Source of the DNA: Maniola hyperantus
Taxonomy: Eukaryota; Arthropoda; Insecta; Lepidoptera; Nymphalidae
DNA length: 64,000 nt
NCBI RefSeq assembly: GCF_902806685.2
Contig: NC_048549.1
Coordinates: 1,178,001 to 1,242,000 of the forward strand
Direction of reading: 5' to 3'
The stretch's first letter is position 1; the number at the start of each line of letters is the position of its first letter. Shown piece by piece: positions 11,801-24,100 of the stretch. A program made the translations under genes and the position numbers. The notes below the pieces were generated by a model. The model worked only from the letters and a program-made list of their open reading frames with translations, had not been told where the DNA came from and searched no databases.

Positions 11801-14800
11801 ACTTTACATTTAAAGACGCTAAATTTTAGTGCACGCTACTAAACAGTAGGCTCGCGACTGTGCGCTAACATCACGGGTTTTAACATCTAAAAAACTGTTT
11901 AACTATGTCTGTCCATTTCATATTACATTAGTAAGAATGTGAATACTCTAAAATTTGGTTGTGCTCAGAATCAGTACCTTTGTTGTCTGTCCGTCCGTCT
12001 GTCAAGAAAACCTATAGGGTACTTCCCGTTGACCTAGAATCATGAAATTTGGCAGGTAGGTAGGTCTTATATCAGACATTCGGGGAAAAGTCTGAAAACC
12101 GTGAATTTGTGGTTACATCAGACGAAAAAAATTAAATTGTGGTCATGAACTAATAATTAGTATTATCAATTTTCGGAGGATTTATTAACAATGTCAATTG
12201 GGGTATCATATGAAAGGTCTTCACCTGTGCATTCCAAAACATATTTTTATTTATTTTTATGCATCATAGTTTTTGAATTATCGTGCAAAATGTCGAAAAA
12301 ATACGACTGTAGTACGGTGCGCGAGCCCGACTCGCACTTGACCAGTTTTTTAGCGTAGTAGCACATGCCGGATATCAGTTAGTTTCTACTGAGTCTTCAT
12401 TAAAAATTGCATACATAATGTATGCAAGAGGCTATATTGAGCCTGTCTGGAATACAATATGTATATTTCATCAATTGATTTAGGATTCTTGTCTCGTCCA
12501 TGACACAGTAGGTATCAATTGTAGGTTACCTAGATTCCGGTAATTAGGTTGCCAGCTGTTTAGAGTTAAACAGAAGCTCAAACAAAGGTAATGTCATTTA
12601 TCTATGAACAGAAGTGGTAAGAGAGACCGATTTTTCTGTGACTTAAATCAGTTTTTTTAAATTTATAGAATAGCGCTTGGCTGCAATCAGACCTGGTGGC
12701 AAGTGATGATGCAGCCTAAGATGGAGCGCGCTTGCCTAGAAGATGCCTATTCACACTTGACGTGATAATGATATTATAATTGGAGAGGAAAACTCTGATG
12801 TTGAAGGGTGTTCCAAATCTTAGCGGTTCTAATTAGAAACGAGGAGGCAAATCGCTTCGTACGTATCTGTGGAATTTCGACTACGTAGTGTGTGCAGACC
12901 TTGGCGATGCCTTTTTTAACGCTGGGAAATGCGTTTACGCATCCCCCCCCCCCCCCCCTCTTGGAAGCCAGCCAGCTAACCAGGTAGCCAACCAACTGGA
13001 GGGAAGGTATGTGGGACTCGCCGGCCGATAGGCGAGCTAAAAAACTAAAACCCAGCGGCGCTCCTGCGCGTCGCCTGGTGACTGGGTCATGGGAACGCCG
13101 AACCAAACCACCGCGACCCAGTCAGCGACATCCGCCAAGGCGGACCCTCCACCGGGGACCCCGCTCACGAGGTCCCCACACCGCACGTCCGAGGCGCACC
13201 GACCAAGTGCGTGCGCCTCCCGACCCGGGGACCTTCGCGATGCCTTGTGGTACGATAGTAGAAAGGTGAAAGAGGAACCAGATCGAAAAGTTCTTCAGCA
13301 CACTCTCGAAATATATCCTGTATAAAATTCCGATAGACTGGCAACTTTACGCTGTCTTGTTTTGAAGCCGTTTAGTTTGTGCAAAGTTAAAGTACACTCT
13401 GCAAAGTCAAAGTACTCTATGGATATCATTGATCGCAGCCTAGATCTTACCTCTGGAGAGTCGAAAGGGTATTTATTTGTGAATTTGAACTGCAATACGA
13501 ACTTTTCCCCCTCGTACAGTGTGCCAGGAACACCTTCCATGTGTACTGTCCACCTGGATACACACAAAAATAAAAACATTATACAACTTAAATAGATGAT
13601 ACCCGCGACGTCATCTGCATGGATTTAGGTTTATAAAATTTTTGTGGGAACTCTTCGATTTTCCGGGAAAGACTTGCGAAAAGACAATTTAGCCCTTGAC
13701 TGCAATCTCACCTGGTGGTAAGTGATGATGCAATCTAAGATGGATGCGGGTTAACCTGGAAGGGGTATGACTAGTTTTATTAAACCCATACCTCTTTGGT
13801 TTCTACACGGCATCGTACCGGAAAGCTCGAGCGCTTACCACTGGGCCTGGAGGTCGTCAAATGTATGTTCGGGATGCAAGCTATCTCTATACCAAAAGCC
13901 AGGAAAGAGTGTCTGTCTGTGTGTGCTAGCTTTTAACGGCCCATCCGTTTGACAGATTTTAACGATCTACACAGAGGTCGCTTGCACCTCGGGGACGGAC
14001 ATAGGCTACTTATTGTCTCAAAAAATCAATAAAGCAGTCTACGGTCTACTCTATAACTTTTCTCTTTAATTAGGCACCTCTTTAGTCTTCATTTAATCTT
14101 CACGAGTCCTGTTAGGCTAACATGCGCACCACGAGAAAGTTTTGTCTACGCATTTACTCGTCTTATTTGTATGAAGAAACACGAGATAATGCGTAGACAA
14201 AATTTTCTTGCGCACCACGAGAAAATTTTGTCTACGCATTTACTCGTCTTATTTGTATGAAGAAACATGAGATAATGCGTATACAAAATTTTAGTTGGTT
14301 TACCTCATACATTAATAAACAAATTCGTCATCTACTGATGAATATATTTACAACGCAACGAAAATGCGTTGCGTTTGACACGTGCGTAGCGTACCATGTG
14401 ACATGTAATTAGCTGATTGGAACAATTAAGTCGATACTCAGTAGCCAAATATAACAGAGGTGTGTTATATTTGAACATACAGTGGCAATATTAGCACAAA
14501 CAATATCAAAAGAGGTGTAAAGGCCAGCGCGCTATTAATAAATTGCTGATCATTCATACGACAAATATTCTGATGACGATCAGAATTATGTCGCAATACT
14601 AAAAAGGGCGATAACATAATATAAAGCTACCTACTCACTTAAGAGCGCTCTCTTCGGTAACACATGATCGTGCGTGAGAGCATGCTATAGAGCCTGCGCA
14701 CACGAGGTACAGTACGCGGCAGAATATAATGTACATCGGCCTTTAGACAGACATTTCGGATTTGTAGAGCGTTGTCTTGGTCACTCATACCTATATGACG

Positions 14801-17629
14801 TTTTGCCGGTTCCGACGACAGAGCCAAAGCTCTACAAATCCGCTATCTCCTTCTAAAGGTCGGTGTACAATATTTTTGCCGCGTGCTGTACTTTTGTCTG
14901 CGGAGGACAAAAATCCCCGAAGCGTAGATAAAATGTTCGACGAAAACTTGCCACGGACTCAACGCCTATGGTGTGCGATCATTTGTTTGCCGGAAGTATA
15001 GTGAAGCGCATGCTATGGGGAAGTTTGTTGAAGCGCATGCTATGGGGAAGTTTAGTGAAGCGCATGCTATGGGGAAGTTTAGTGAAGCGCATGCTATGGG
15101 GAAGTTTAGTGAAGCGCATGCTATGGGGAAGTTTAGTGAAGCGCATGCTATGGGGAAGTTTATTGAAGCGCATGCAATGGGGAAGTTTATTGAAGCGCAT
15201 GCTATGGGGAAGTTTATTGAAGCGCATGCTATGGGGAAGTTTATTGAAGCGCATGCTATGGGGAAGTTTATTGAAGCACATGCTATAGGGAAGTTTATTG
15301 AAGCGCATGCTATGGGGAAGTTTAGTGAAGCGCATGCTATGGGGAAGTTTAGTGAAGCGCATGCTATGGGGAAGTTTATTGAAGCGCATGCAATGGGGAA
15401 GTTTATTGAAGCGCATGCTATGGGGATGTTTATTGAAGCGCATGCTATGGGGAAGTTTATTTAAGCGCATGCTATGGGGACATTTAGTGAAGCGCATGCT
15501 ATGGGGACGTTTAGTGAAGCGCATGCTATGGGGAAGTTTATTGAAGCGCATGCTATGGGGAAGTTTATTGAAGCGCATGCTATGGGGAAGTTTATTGAAG
15601 CGCATGCTATGGGGAAGTTTATTGAAGCGCATGCTATGGAAGCGAATATTGTGAGATTATGTCGTATTGTGCTTGACTTAAAGTTTAAGAAAAAGAGAAC
15701 AAGAGTAGTAGTAGTACCGGGTAGTAGGTAGAAGTAGGCGGACTAAAAGTAGCTGTATGCGTTGACGCACCTCGGAACTTTAGTTCTATTTTTTGTAAAG
15801 ACCCCGCTTTTGTGTGGTCCAGTCTATCAATGTCCCGAGAACTGTAACTCCTCTGGGCAGGCTATTACTGGCGGGACATACTCAATCGTGAGGTCTCCGC
15901 TTTAACCACTACTGAGCAAGGGTATCCTCCCAGACTGTTTGGTATTGTTTTTATTTTGCAAAACTAATCAATATTCTAAAATTATCTAAACATATTTCAA
16001 ATAATTGAGTAAAGCAGACCTTGATATAGTTGCTTTTGCAATTTTGTAATTGTGTCTGCTAGCTTTTCACGGCCCATCCGTTCAACCGATTTTGACGAAA
16101 TTTGGTACAGAGATAGCTTGCATCTTGGGGAAGGACCGGAAAATCAAAGAGTTCTATAATCATCTAGGAATAAATAATTTTGCTTTTTTTAAAAATACAT
16201 AATTGGCATAGTAGGTATTGAAATCACACTAAGTATTACAAAACATCCAACATATTATTACTGTTGAGTCAGTAAAATAGTAATAGTTGAGTCCATTTAA
16301 AATGACTCTTTTTAAAACAATATTTGATGACAGCAAAGCAACATATTTGCAAACTAAGCAATGTTATTATTTTCTGAGATTGCTTAGTATGCACATATAC
16401 TTTTATACTATGTATTTGTATCCCAACTAATATTTTAATTGCGAAAGTGTGTTTGTTTGTCCTTCAATCACATTATTTAAAGCGATCTCTGTACCGAATA
16501 GATGATGTCCGCGACATACAAGATGATTTATGGTTTTAAATTCCTGTGGGAACTATTTAATTTTTTGGGACTAAAAGCAGTCTGCCTGTTCCTGTGATGT
16601 AAGCTAACTTTGTACCGAACTTCATAAAAAACATATATATATGCCATGAAAATACACTTTTGCATTTATAATATTACTATGAAGAATAGACTAGCTGACG
16701 GGCTGTCTTTGCTCAGATTGAATTTCTGTAAATCTTTTCTTAAGGGTGTGAATATGGGTTGTAGAGAAAACCTACTTGCAAAATCTCAAGTTTCTAAATC
16801 AAACTGTTTAAGCTTTATGTTGATACTAGACAGTATTTATCCTTTTATAATGTTATTATTTCTCCAGTTGTTGCAAAATCACTATTACAAATAGGTTTAT
16901 CGCAACTCTTACTGATTCAGGAAAAAAACATACTTAGTTACAACATACAGAACAATAAATAAACCTATCTTGTAGCAACAGGCTTCTGTGTTAGAAGATA
17001 AAAAAATAAATTACCTACTTTAACCATATAAATAAAATAAAATGTAGGTATCTACTTATGAGGCATGAGCAATCATAATATTGTTGTGATAACACTCCCA
17101 AAATTAATAATAATGTTGCATTAAATCAAGGCGCCAAAACATGTGCCTACAAGGGTTACACATAGTACAGAAAGGCAGCAAAGATAGCCGATCTATTCAG
17201 CATTTTTTTCTAGAATACCCGATCGCATGATAAATAAAATAAGGTCACTCACAGTGTCAGATTTTGGCTGGCCTGGTCTCCGTCTACCGTTACACCCGGT
17301 GGAGGTTCTTTCATTAACGACATCAGTTCTTTCTGTAAACGTCGCTGCAACATACAAATTAAACACTTACCAACACCCTCTCAAGATTTTTCGTATACAA
17401 ACCAATTTTTTAACACAACAAAAGAAATCTTGACATAAAATCTCATAAGAAAACTGTCATAATAGTTCGGTTATGTTTACACTAAAACTGGATAATCTGG
17501 CTTGAGTTCGAGGACAATGATTGCGGAAGTATTAAGTCTATTTTAAATTGAATTAATACGTAAAAATGAGTGTGAATCATAATATTTTTAAATAACTTTA
17601 CTAACCTCCGACGGGGACATAGCCGCCAT
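8341..17629 (-). CDS. UBE2W: Ubiquitin-conjugating enzyme E2 W
   Basis: Six coding exons on the minus strand: 17606-17629, 17253-17344, 13451-13553, 9953-10108, 9146-9221 and 8341-8354. All junctions are GT-AG with matching phases, giving 154 codons plus stop, close to the human protein of about 151 residues. The protein starts MAAMSPSERRLQKELMSLMK. It carries the UBC fold landmarks YPFDSPEV and HPHVYSNGHICLSIL, with the active-site cysteine at residue 94, then SPALSVQSV, and ends NPKKTKWWYHDDSV. UBE2W is unusual among E2s in attaching ubiquitin to the N-terminal alpha-amino group of disordered substrates. It works with RING ligases in cytosol and nucleus. The start ATG is the first after the shared promoter and fits the known N-terminus. 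The first and last coding exons are only 24 and 14 bases, so ORF finders miss them. Its head faces CASD1 at about 505 bp. Confidence 0.95.
8420..8955 (+). mobile_element. Rep-C copy nested in another repeat
   Basis: Rep-C proper is about 8489-8925 (AAAACCGGTTTAGTGCGAG to TACGGAACCCTAAAAA, with a (GACA)n run near 8837-8872). It lies inside a repeat whose halves, TTCAACCTCCAGAGTACGCA and TCGTAAAATGTTGGCGGGGG, are contiguous on the minus strand at 63268-63346. That locus is an uninterrupted allele of the host repeat. It lies in UBE2W intron 5. Confidence 0.8.
9246..9936 (+). mobile_element. Rep-C copy split by FB-2
   Basis: Rep-C begins AAAACCGGCCAAGTGCGAGT and runs to about 9590. Its terminal GAACCCTAAAAACG resumes only at 9924, after the foldback element. 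The Rep-C end lies about 16 bp from the UBE2W exon 4 donor. Confidence 0.7.
9633..9923. mobile_element. FB-2 foldback element with roughly 110-bp arms
   Basis: Arms start GTACCCGTAGTACAAGATT on both sides. They continue through CGAGAGTCGAAATACTTCC and the (G/T)TTACAGTAAA(A/C)TGGA block, and meet around an AT-rich centre. One arm of a second copy ends the window at 63880-64000. Confidence 0.8.
10141..10382 (-). mobile_element. Lep1-like element, subtype 1
   Basis: Starts ACTAGCTTATGCTCGCGACT, includes CCGCGTGGACTACAAAATTT and CAGCCCGATCCGTCCAGTAG. It has a CAGT microsatellite (10317-10357) and ends CCTTTTATATATATATAG. It is nearly complete and lies in UBE2W intron 3. Confidence 0.75.
10383..10597 (+). 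mobile_element. Lep1-like element, subtype 2
   Basis: Abuts the previous element. It starts ACTAGCTGATACCCGCGACT and contains AAATCCCGCGGGAACTCTTT and CGGTTGAACGGATGGGCCGT. It carries a (CAGA)n tract and ends CATTCATAATATTA. Confidence 0.75.
10598..10918 (-). mobile_element. SINE-1, near full length
   Basis: On the minus strand it opens with a tRNA-like head: box A-like TGGTAGCCTAATGGTTA and box B-like GGGTTCGTTCCCG. A body with GAGGAAACCTGCATGCCTGA follows, and the tail ends in (ATG)n. Other copies are 61841-62149 (+), 20627-20929 (-), 63362-63658 (-) and the fragment at 6045. Confidence 0.85.
11190..11530 (-). mobile_element. SINE-2, full length
   Basis: The minus-strand head is tRNA-like: CTGGCGCAGTGGTGAGCGC (box A) and GGGTTCGATTCCTGG (box B). 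The body contains CCGTGGCTAGTTACCACCC, and the 3' end is A-rich. Fragments occur at 13685-13860 and 27755-27838. Confidence 0.8.
11660..12343 (-). mobile_element. Rep-C copy interrupted by MITE-A
   Basis: The left piece (CCTCAAAAGGAAAAACGGAA to GGATCAC) and the right piece (TTTGTTGTCTGTCCG to CACTTGACCAGTTTT) join seamlessly when compared with 62485-62535. MITE-A is the only insertion between them. Confidence 0.85.
11711..11978 (+). mobile_element. MITE-A nested in Rep-C
   Basis: Begins TGGCACCGATTCAG and ends CAGAATCAGTACC. The empty Rep-C site reads GGATCACTTTGTTG. Here it reads GGATCACAG, the element, then TTTGTTG. This fixes both ends of MITE-A to within two bases and shows no long target duplication. 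Confidence 0.85.
12665..12905 (-). mobile_element. LINE 3' end (Jockey/CR1-like ORF2 C-terminus)
   Basis: The minus-strand frame reads IRTKRFASSFLIRTAKIWNT, a typical C-terminal phrase of insect non-LTR reverse transcriptases. The tail TAGGCATCTTCTAGGCAAGC then matches the copy at 24173-24340. Confidence 0.65.
12906..13215. repeat. GC-rich dispersed repeat with a C homopolymer
   Basis: GC-rich block framed by ACGCTGGGAAATGCGTTTAC and ACCGCACGTCCGAGGCGCAC. The same frame recurs at 26206-26346, where about 150 inner bases are absent. A C homopolymer of at least 13 at 12946-12958 may be miscounted. The Pro/Arg-rich open frames here reflect base composition. Confidence 0.55.
13685..13860 (-). 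mobile_element. SINE-2 fragment
   Basis: Shares TTGACTGCAATCTCACCTGG and ACCGGAAAGCTCGAGCGC with the full SINE-2, with an internal deletion. A Lep1-like remnant follows at about 13905-14040. Confidence 0.6.
14120..14295. repeat. Tandem pair of hairpin units
   Basis: Two direct copies of about 94 bp. Each contains TTTTGTCTACGCATTTACTC and its reverse complement around a short TTATTTGTATGAAGAAAC loop. This looks like a duplicated small MITE. Confidence 0.7.
14710..14888. mobile_element. MITE-D copy
   Basis: Palindromic, CAGTACGCGGCAGAATATAA to GCCGCGTGCTG, bounded by TA on both sides as expected for Tc1/mariner-type non-autonomous elements. Other copies: 34380-34560, 38638-38766 (deleted), 58407-58574 and 63691-63874. 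Confidence 0.8.
15001..15639. repeat. 27-bp minisatellite, 23.7 copies
   Basis: Unit TTGAAGCGCATGCTATGGGG plus AAGTTTA, repeated head to tail in UBE2W intron 2. Variants (GTG/TTG starts; a GCAATGG variant in copies 7 and 15, eight units apart) suggest a higher-order duplication of about 216 bp. The unit length is a multiple of three, so several frames stay open; the peptides such as EAHAMGKFI are artefacts. Confidence 0.95.
15640..17252. other. Rest of UBE2W intron 2, no gene seen
   Basis: AT-rich intron. A Lep1-like remnant lies near 16045-16160 (CACGGCCCATCCGTTCAACC). No conserved coding pattern was found. Confidence 0.5.
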
Positions 17630-18134
17630 TGTACAAATTTAGACGTTTAATGTTACCATTTTATTTTCATGTTTTGCATTGGCTTGATTTTTCTTTGATA
17701 CCTATCCACTGAAGTATTTTGTTAAACAATATTCGACGAAAAACTATTCAATATTAAAGTAAATAAACTCACGTAAGTTCCATATCATTCTTTTCATTTT
17801 TTTCTGCGATTTCCAATTGATTTTTTACGTTGTTAGGACATTTTGTTGCAAATAAACATTTTATATCTGTAAACACCAATTTAAATTGTCAATGTGACGT
17901 CAGTGTCAACTGTCAAAATGTCAATGTGACATAAAATTGGCATAAAATGTGCTGAAAAAATGGCTGAGCATTGTTTTGTTGTGCATTTTATTAGTTTTTA
18001 AATGATAATTTAAAGTTATTTTGTGAAAATGAATAGAATTGTTATCCAAAAGCCCTGTTAAGTCCTTTAACTTTATTTATATTCCGTGAATTATCCTTTA
18101 CAAAGTCTTGTTTGGTAATAAAGCGTGCAATAAA
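17630..18134. promoter_or_regulatory. Bidirectional promoter region, UBE2W / CASD1
   Basis: The start codons of UBE2W (minus, 17629) and CASD1 (plus, 18135) face away from each other across 505 bp. The interval contains repeated TGTCAATGTGACGTCA-like motifs near 17888-17930, including a TGACGTCA, which is a CRE/ATF-type palindrome. There is no obvious TATA box near either start. It also holds both 5' UTRs. A shared promoter is inferred from geometry, not shown. Confidence 0.6.
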
Positions 18135-21100
18135 ATGGGTTCGCACCCAAAAAGAAGTTCAGCTGAATGGTTTATCGACCAGTTAAATGTGGATAACGCG
18201 AAGTTGGTGGCGTTTGTTCTAGTCCTCGGGTTTATAGGATACCACGGAATATTGCATTTAAGATATGGTAATTTTTTATGTAACCTAATAACTAATACAT
18301 ATATAGTATACCTACCTAATAATCTAATAACATATTTCCACCCATTTTTAATTGAAGTATTAATTTGAAACTGCAAACTTCTGCAGCTAAAATGTCAATA
18401 CAATTATATGGAACGATTGAGAAGGACGACGAGATGAGAGGAGGCTATAGGGATTCCTCAATGCCCAGTAAGTCCTTTGAGTTAGGGCTCATTTGACGTG
18501 TCTTATGAGACCTTATAAGGAGGCTCAACTGGTCTAAAACCAGTTAAAAAATGTGACTACAAGGATCCCTCTCCCTCCCTCTTTCATCATCTGACCCATG
18601 AGGAAACTTATTGATTTGTAACTTAAATACTCATAAAACCATGTTTTTATTTATTTTTCTACCTCTTTCATATTATGCCTTCACCTTTGCCGCGCGAAAT
18701 AAGGGTCTATATTCAGTGAAGAGCAACACAAAATATTTTCAAGTAATAAAATGTTTGAATTATTTTAGGTCCTGATTCATGTACTTGGCTATTGTCATCG
18801 GGAAGGTACAAAGGTGATCATGAATGGCAACCATATGGGTGTATGTTACACAAGTACTCCAAAACGTAAGCTTTTTTTAACATTGGTGCTGATTCTGAGC
18901 ACACCTAAATTTTAGAGTATTCACATCCTCTTCTTACTAATGTAATATGAAAAGGATAGACACATTTTGACAGTTGAATATTTAATTTAGAGCTGTCAAA
19001 CCTTGTGACTTGACTTGCCAGTCGCGAGCCTAATGTTTAAATTTGTAGTGTGTTCCATCCTTTTTTAGCAATATTAAAAAAAAAGATGCAGATACGCTAT
19101 TATTCATATTGAAGTTTAAAATTTGTTCCTTAAAAAGAATTATAGTACAAGAAGGCTGAAATGAAATTAATTAATTTATTTAATTTTTTATTAAATGTAG
19201 GACAACTTGATTCATTTAAGTCATATGTAAATACTCTACAACCAAATCAGAAAGCTGATTCTACTAAGAAGAGCTGGCAAGAAACTGCAGTTGCCCTGAC
19301 TGATATATCAACATACAGGTTCAATTGTTAAGACTTATACCGGACCTTTAAAAGTAAGGAATAGACACCTTCTTGGCAGGTGTGCTTTAGGCTGTATCAT
19401 CACTTACTATTTGGTGTGTTTGCAGTCAAGCATAATATGCCTATTTAAGAAGGTAAAAAGAAAATCTAAAAACTCAAAATTCACATATAGGTTTCCCTAA
19501 TAACAAACTCTCTTTAAGAAAGTATTTTAAACATTATGTATTTATGAATTTGTTCCAGGGATGCAAGAAGGTGTTTGAGGTATTTGGCATTTTGGGGCAA
19601 ATATAACAGTTTTGCTTTCATTGGAGATTCAAGGCTTGAACAATTGTATGAGTACTTTATAGGTAAGCTCAACTTTTTCATCAGCAATCAAATGATGTCA
19701 TTAAACTTAAGTGCCCTGTAAACGGTCAACCATGTTAGTCAAACACGCTGTCAATCAAACGCAGTTTGTTTGACAAACGCAGCCGTACCACTTCAAGCAT
19801 GTTTGACAAACACGCCGTCAATCAAATTTGCCAAACACGTAGTTTGTGTGATAAACGCATCAAACACGCCAGCAGACGAATCAAATAATTTGACAAACAC
19901 GTAATATTTGACAAACATGTTTGACCGTTTACGGGGCACTTTTTAATAAAATTAACTCATGAATAGTTACATGTACACACATATGTCAGTATGGACAACT
20001 GTCAGTTGCATTGCAGATTTATCGCTGTACCAAGATGAAGTTACTTTTACCCCAGATAAGAGTTCCAACAGGATTTTTTTTGTTTTTGTTTTTTTTTAAT
20101 CAGACCTGGGTGGGATTCTTTAAATGCGCAAAGACGTGGGCATCATCTTATAATAGATATTTTGTTTCAGGAGTAATTAAAACTAGGCTGGACATAGATT
20201 CGTCCTACTCTACAGTGGAGCACCACATGCCCAACTATACATATGTGGATAATAAATTGAAATTGTCCATCACATTTATATGGAGCGATGACGTTTCAAA
20301 GACTATGGTAGAACAGTTTAGAACTTGGTAAGTTATGATCAGATCTCTTTCTGATTTCGTTAAGAATTTTTAAGGAATCCTTAGACTGTAGACTGTAGCA
20401 ATAAGCTGAGGCAGCGCCCCGTTCGGCCAAGATAGACTCTAAGCTAGTTTTAAGAAGTGGGTGCCTGGGTCTTGGGGAACCAAGGAGCATGGACACTGGT
20501 CGGCTCCTTGGTTCCCCAGGGACTACGGCACCCTACCTGTTTCTACCTATTTGTAAATTTGGCTGAATAAAAGGTTTTTATATTAGATGTACCTTATATT
20601 ATGTAAGTTAAAATATTTATAACAGTTCATCATCATCATCACGATCAACCCATCGCCGGCTCACTACAAAGCACGGGTCTCCTCTCTGAGTAAGAAGGGT
20701 TTTGGCCATAGTCTACCATGCTGGTCATATGCGGATTGGTAGACTTTGAGAACATTATGGAGAACTCTCAGGCATGCAGGTTTCCTCACGATGTATTCCT
20801 TCACCGTGAAAGCAAGTGATATTTAATTAATTAAAACACACATAACCCCGAAAAGTTAAGAGGTGCGTGCCCGGGATCGAACCCCCGACCACCCGAATCT
20901 CATTCCTCGCAGGTCTTAACCACTAGGCTCAAAAGGAAAAATGGAACCTTTATAGCATCACTTTGTTGTCTGTCTGTGTGTCAAGAAACCTATAGGGTAG
21001 TTCCCGTTGACCTAGAATCATGAAATTTAGCAGAAAGGTAGGTCTTACAGCAGACATGAGGGGAAAAATCTAAAAACCGTGATTTTGTGGTCACATCACA

Positions 21101-24100
21101 AGAAAAAAATTAAAATGTGTTCATGAACAAATATTGCTATTTTCAACTTTCAATGTAAGATTGAGTAACCAAGTGGGGTACCGTATGAAAGGGCTGTATT
21201 CGTACTTTCTAAAACAGATTTTTATTTATTTTTAGGCACAATAGTTTTGATTTATCATGCAAAATGTCGATAAAATACAATTGTAGTACGGAACCCTCAG
21301 TGCGCGCGCCCGACTTGCACTTGGCTGGTTTATTTTATCACTAATCAATAGTACACATTAAGTACTTTACCTGTGGGGCGATTTCGTAAAACCTGCATCA
21401 ATCATTATTACAATCTCAACTGTTGTGATTGACTAAATTTGTGCGATTCTTGTTGCAACAATGCATTGTGGACAATAGTGAGCCAGCATTAACCAATCAG
21501 AGATGATTGCGATCGTGACATTGTAGCTGTCAAACAACCGCGGTAGGGCCACTAGTCCACTTTTATAAGACAACTAAAAAGTCACCATGTATTTATCTTG
21601 TAGGCAATATTCAGACCGCCCACCCTCAGTAATAGTAGCAAGCGCGAGCCTACAATTGGTAAAGAACCGCAACATAACAGAGCTAGCAATAGAGCAGTAC
21701 AAGAGAAATCTAACCCAGCTGGTACAGCCCGTGGACTCGCTGGCTTCGCGTGGCACTCGCGTGCTGTGGAAGACGATGGAGGCTGTGGACGTTGCTGCAC
21801 TGAAGAGCGACATCAAGATCAGCAATGCTGACATCGACGCGTACAATAGAGCCGCTTTAGAGGTGAGACACATCACCCAATAGTAAGCAGCGGTCCAAGC
21901 AACCGTTTTTCTCCACATGGTTTTTAAAGTTCCGTACCTCAAAAAGAAAAACGGAACCCTTATAAGATCACTTTGTTGTCTGTCTGTGTATTTGTCTGTC
22001 TGTGTATTTGTCTGTCTGTGTATCTGTCTGTGTGTCTGAATCATGAAATTTGGAAGGTAGGTAGGTCTTATAACAAAAAAACCGTAAATTTGTGGTTACA
22101 TCACGACAAGAAAATTAAAATGTGAATATTTTTAACTTTCAAAGTAAGATTACTATATCAAGTGGGGTATAATATGAAAGGGGTTTACCTTTACATTCTA
22201 AAACAGATTTTTATTTATTTTTAGGCATAATAGTTTTTGATTTATCGTGCAAAATGTCGATAAAATACGATTGTAGTGCCTCGTTGCGCGAGCCTGACTC
22301 GCACTTTGCCGGTTTTTTTTTCAGATACTCCAACATAGTGATACGAAAATATGGGATTCCCCGCGTCTAGCCTCCGCCGCGGCGTCCTCCGGCGACGGAC
22401 TCAGTATCAGCCCTACCGCCCTGAGGCACTCTGCGCAGATTTTACTGAACATGTTCTGCAATGACCACATGAACTTCAACGACGGAACCTGTTGTGCGCA
22501 GCCTGAGCCCTGCACGCAACTGCAGCTGCTTACCTTTGCGCTGTTCTTGCTATGGTGAGTACTATCCTAGATATGGTGAGTGTTGTTCTAGTTGTGGCGT
22601 GTGCTGTTCTTGCTGTGGTGAGTACTGTTCTTGCTGTGGTGAGTACTATTCTTGTTGTGGTGAGTACTGTTCTTGCTATGGTGAGTACTGTTCTTGCTGT
22701 GGTAAGTACTGTTCTTGCTGTGGTAAGTACTGTTCTTGCTGTGGTAAGTACTGTTCTTGCTGTGATTAGTACTGTTCTTGCTGTGGTAAGTACTGTTCTT
22801 GCTGTGATTAGTACTGTTTTTGGTGTGGTGAGTACTGTTCTTGCTGTGATAATAGCTATGAAATAAAATTGATTTAGGCATTGATAAAATAGATTTTTTA
22901 TCGATATTTATGATCATCTTAACAACGAGTTGTCTTTCTAGCGCAGTGCTAGCCAGCATCCGCGGCGTGTGGCGGTGGTCCCAGAACATCAAACAGCGGT
23001 TAGACGGGTACTCCCTGGTGAACCAGAAAGTGGTGGTAGAAACCCCATCAGCGATGGCTGCCATTGCCAAGCTTGGCATGATCATGGCGTACTTCTATCT
23101 CTGCGACAGAACCAACTTCTTTATGAAGGAGAACAAGTATTATTCGGAATGGAGCTTCTGGTTGCCTGTTGGATATGTTTTCGCTCTGGGACTGTTCTTT
23201 ACGGATGAATCTAAAACTAGTAGGTGAGTTCCTTTTTTTTGATTTAGCTATAATGCGAAATCTATATTTTGTTTATGAATTTGCAAAATGTTAACAAAGA
23301 ATTATTAGCATTACCTTAACATCTTTCTTGGAACAAAAAAATACTGGGATACTATTCCATCACTTTGCACACTTGCTATATAGGATTAGATAGCTATATT
23401 CTTTAAAAAAAAGGTTTAATTGGGTATTTGACTCCAATTTTTTTATTACACTATTATAAACTAGGATAAAAATAATGACGTAAACTAAAAATAATAATTG
23501 AATCGATCAAATAACAAAAATTTATAAGCATTTAAATATTTCTGATTAGACAAAGATAGCGATATAACATTTTGACGTCACACCTTACTAATGCCATAGT
23601 AGCTTCGTGAGGTTTCATACAAATTATCGTTTTGCGAGAAAGGGATAGAAGACCCTCCCACTCCAAAATTAAAATGCCTGTAACTTTGTAAATCTTTGTT
23701 TGATTTTAATATTTTTTCAGCGTACGTCATTATTTTTATCTTAGTTTATAATAAAGTAATAATATTTATCAAATTCAAAAGTAGGAAAATACCCATTGTT
23801 TGTGATAAAGAGGGAACATTTAATTTCAGCCATTCAAGAGTGCTTCATCGCGAACAAACTAACGAATGGAAAGGGTGGATGCAACTAGTAATCCTTGTTT
23901 ACCAAGTCACCGGGGCCAGCAAAGTTCTGCCCATATACATGCTAGTGAGGGCACTGGTCTCCTCCTATCTATTCCTCACTGGATACGGTCATTTCTATTA
24001 TACCTGGAAGACGGGAGATACAGGCTTGGTCAGATACTTCGGGGTCATCTTTCGACTGAACTTTCTGACGGTCGTACTTTGCCTGACCATGAATCGGCCT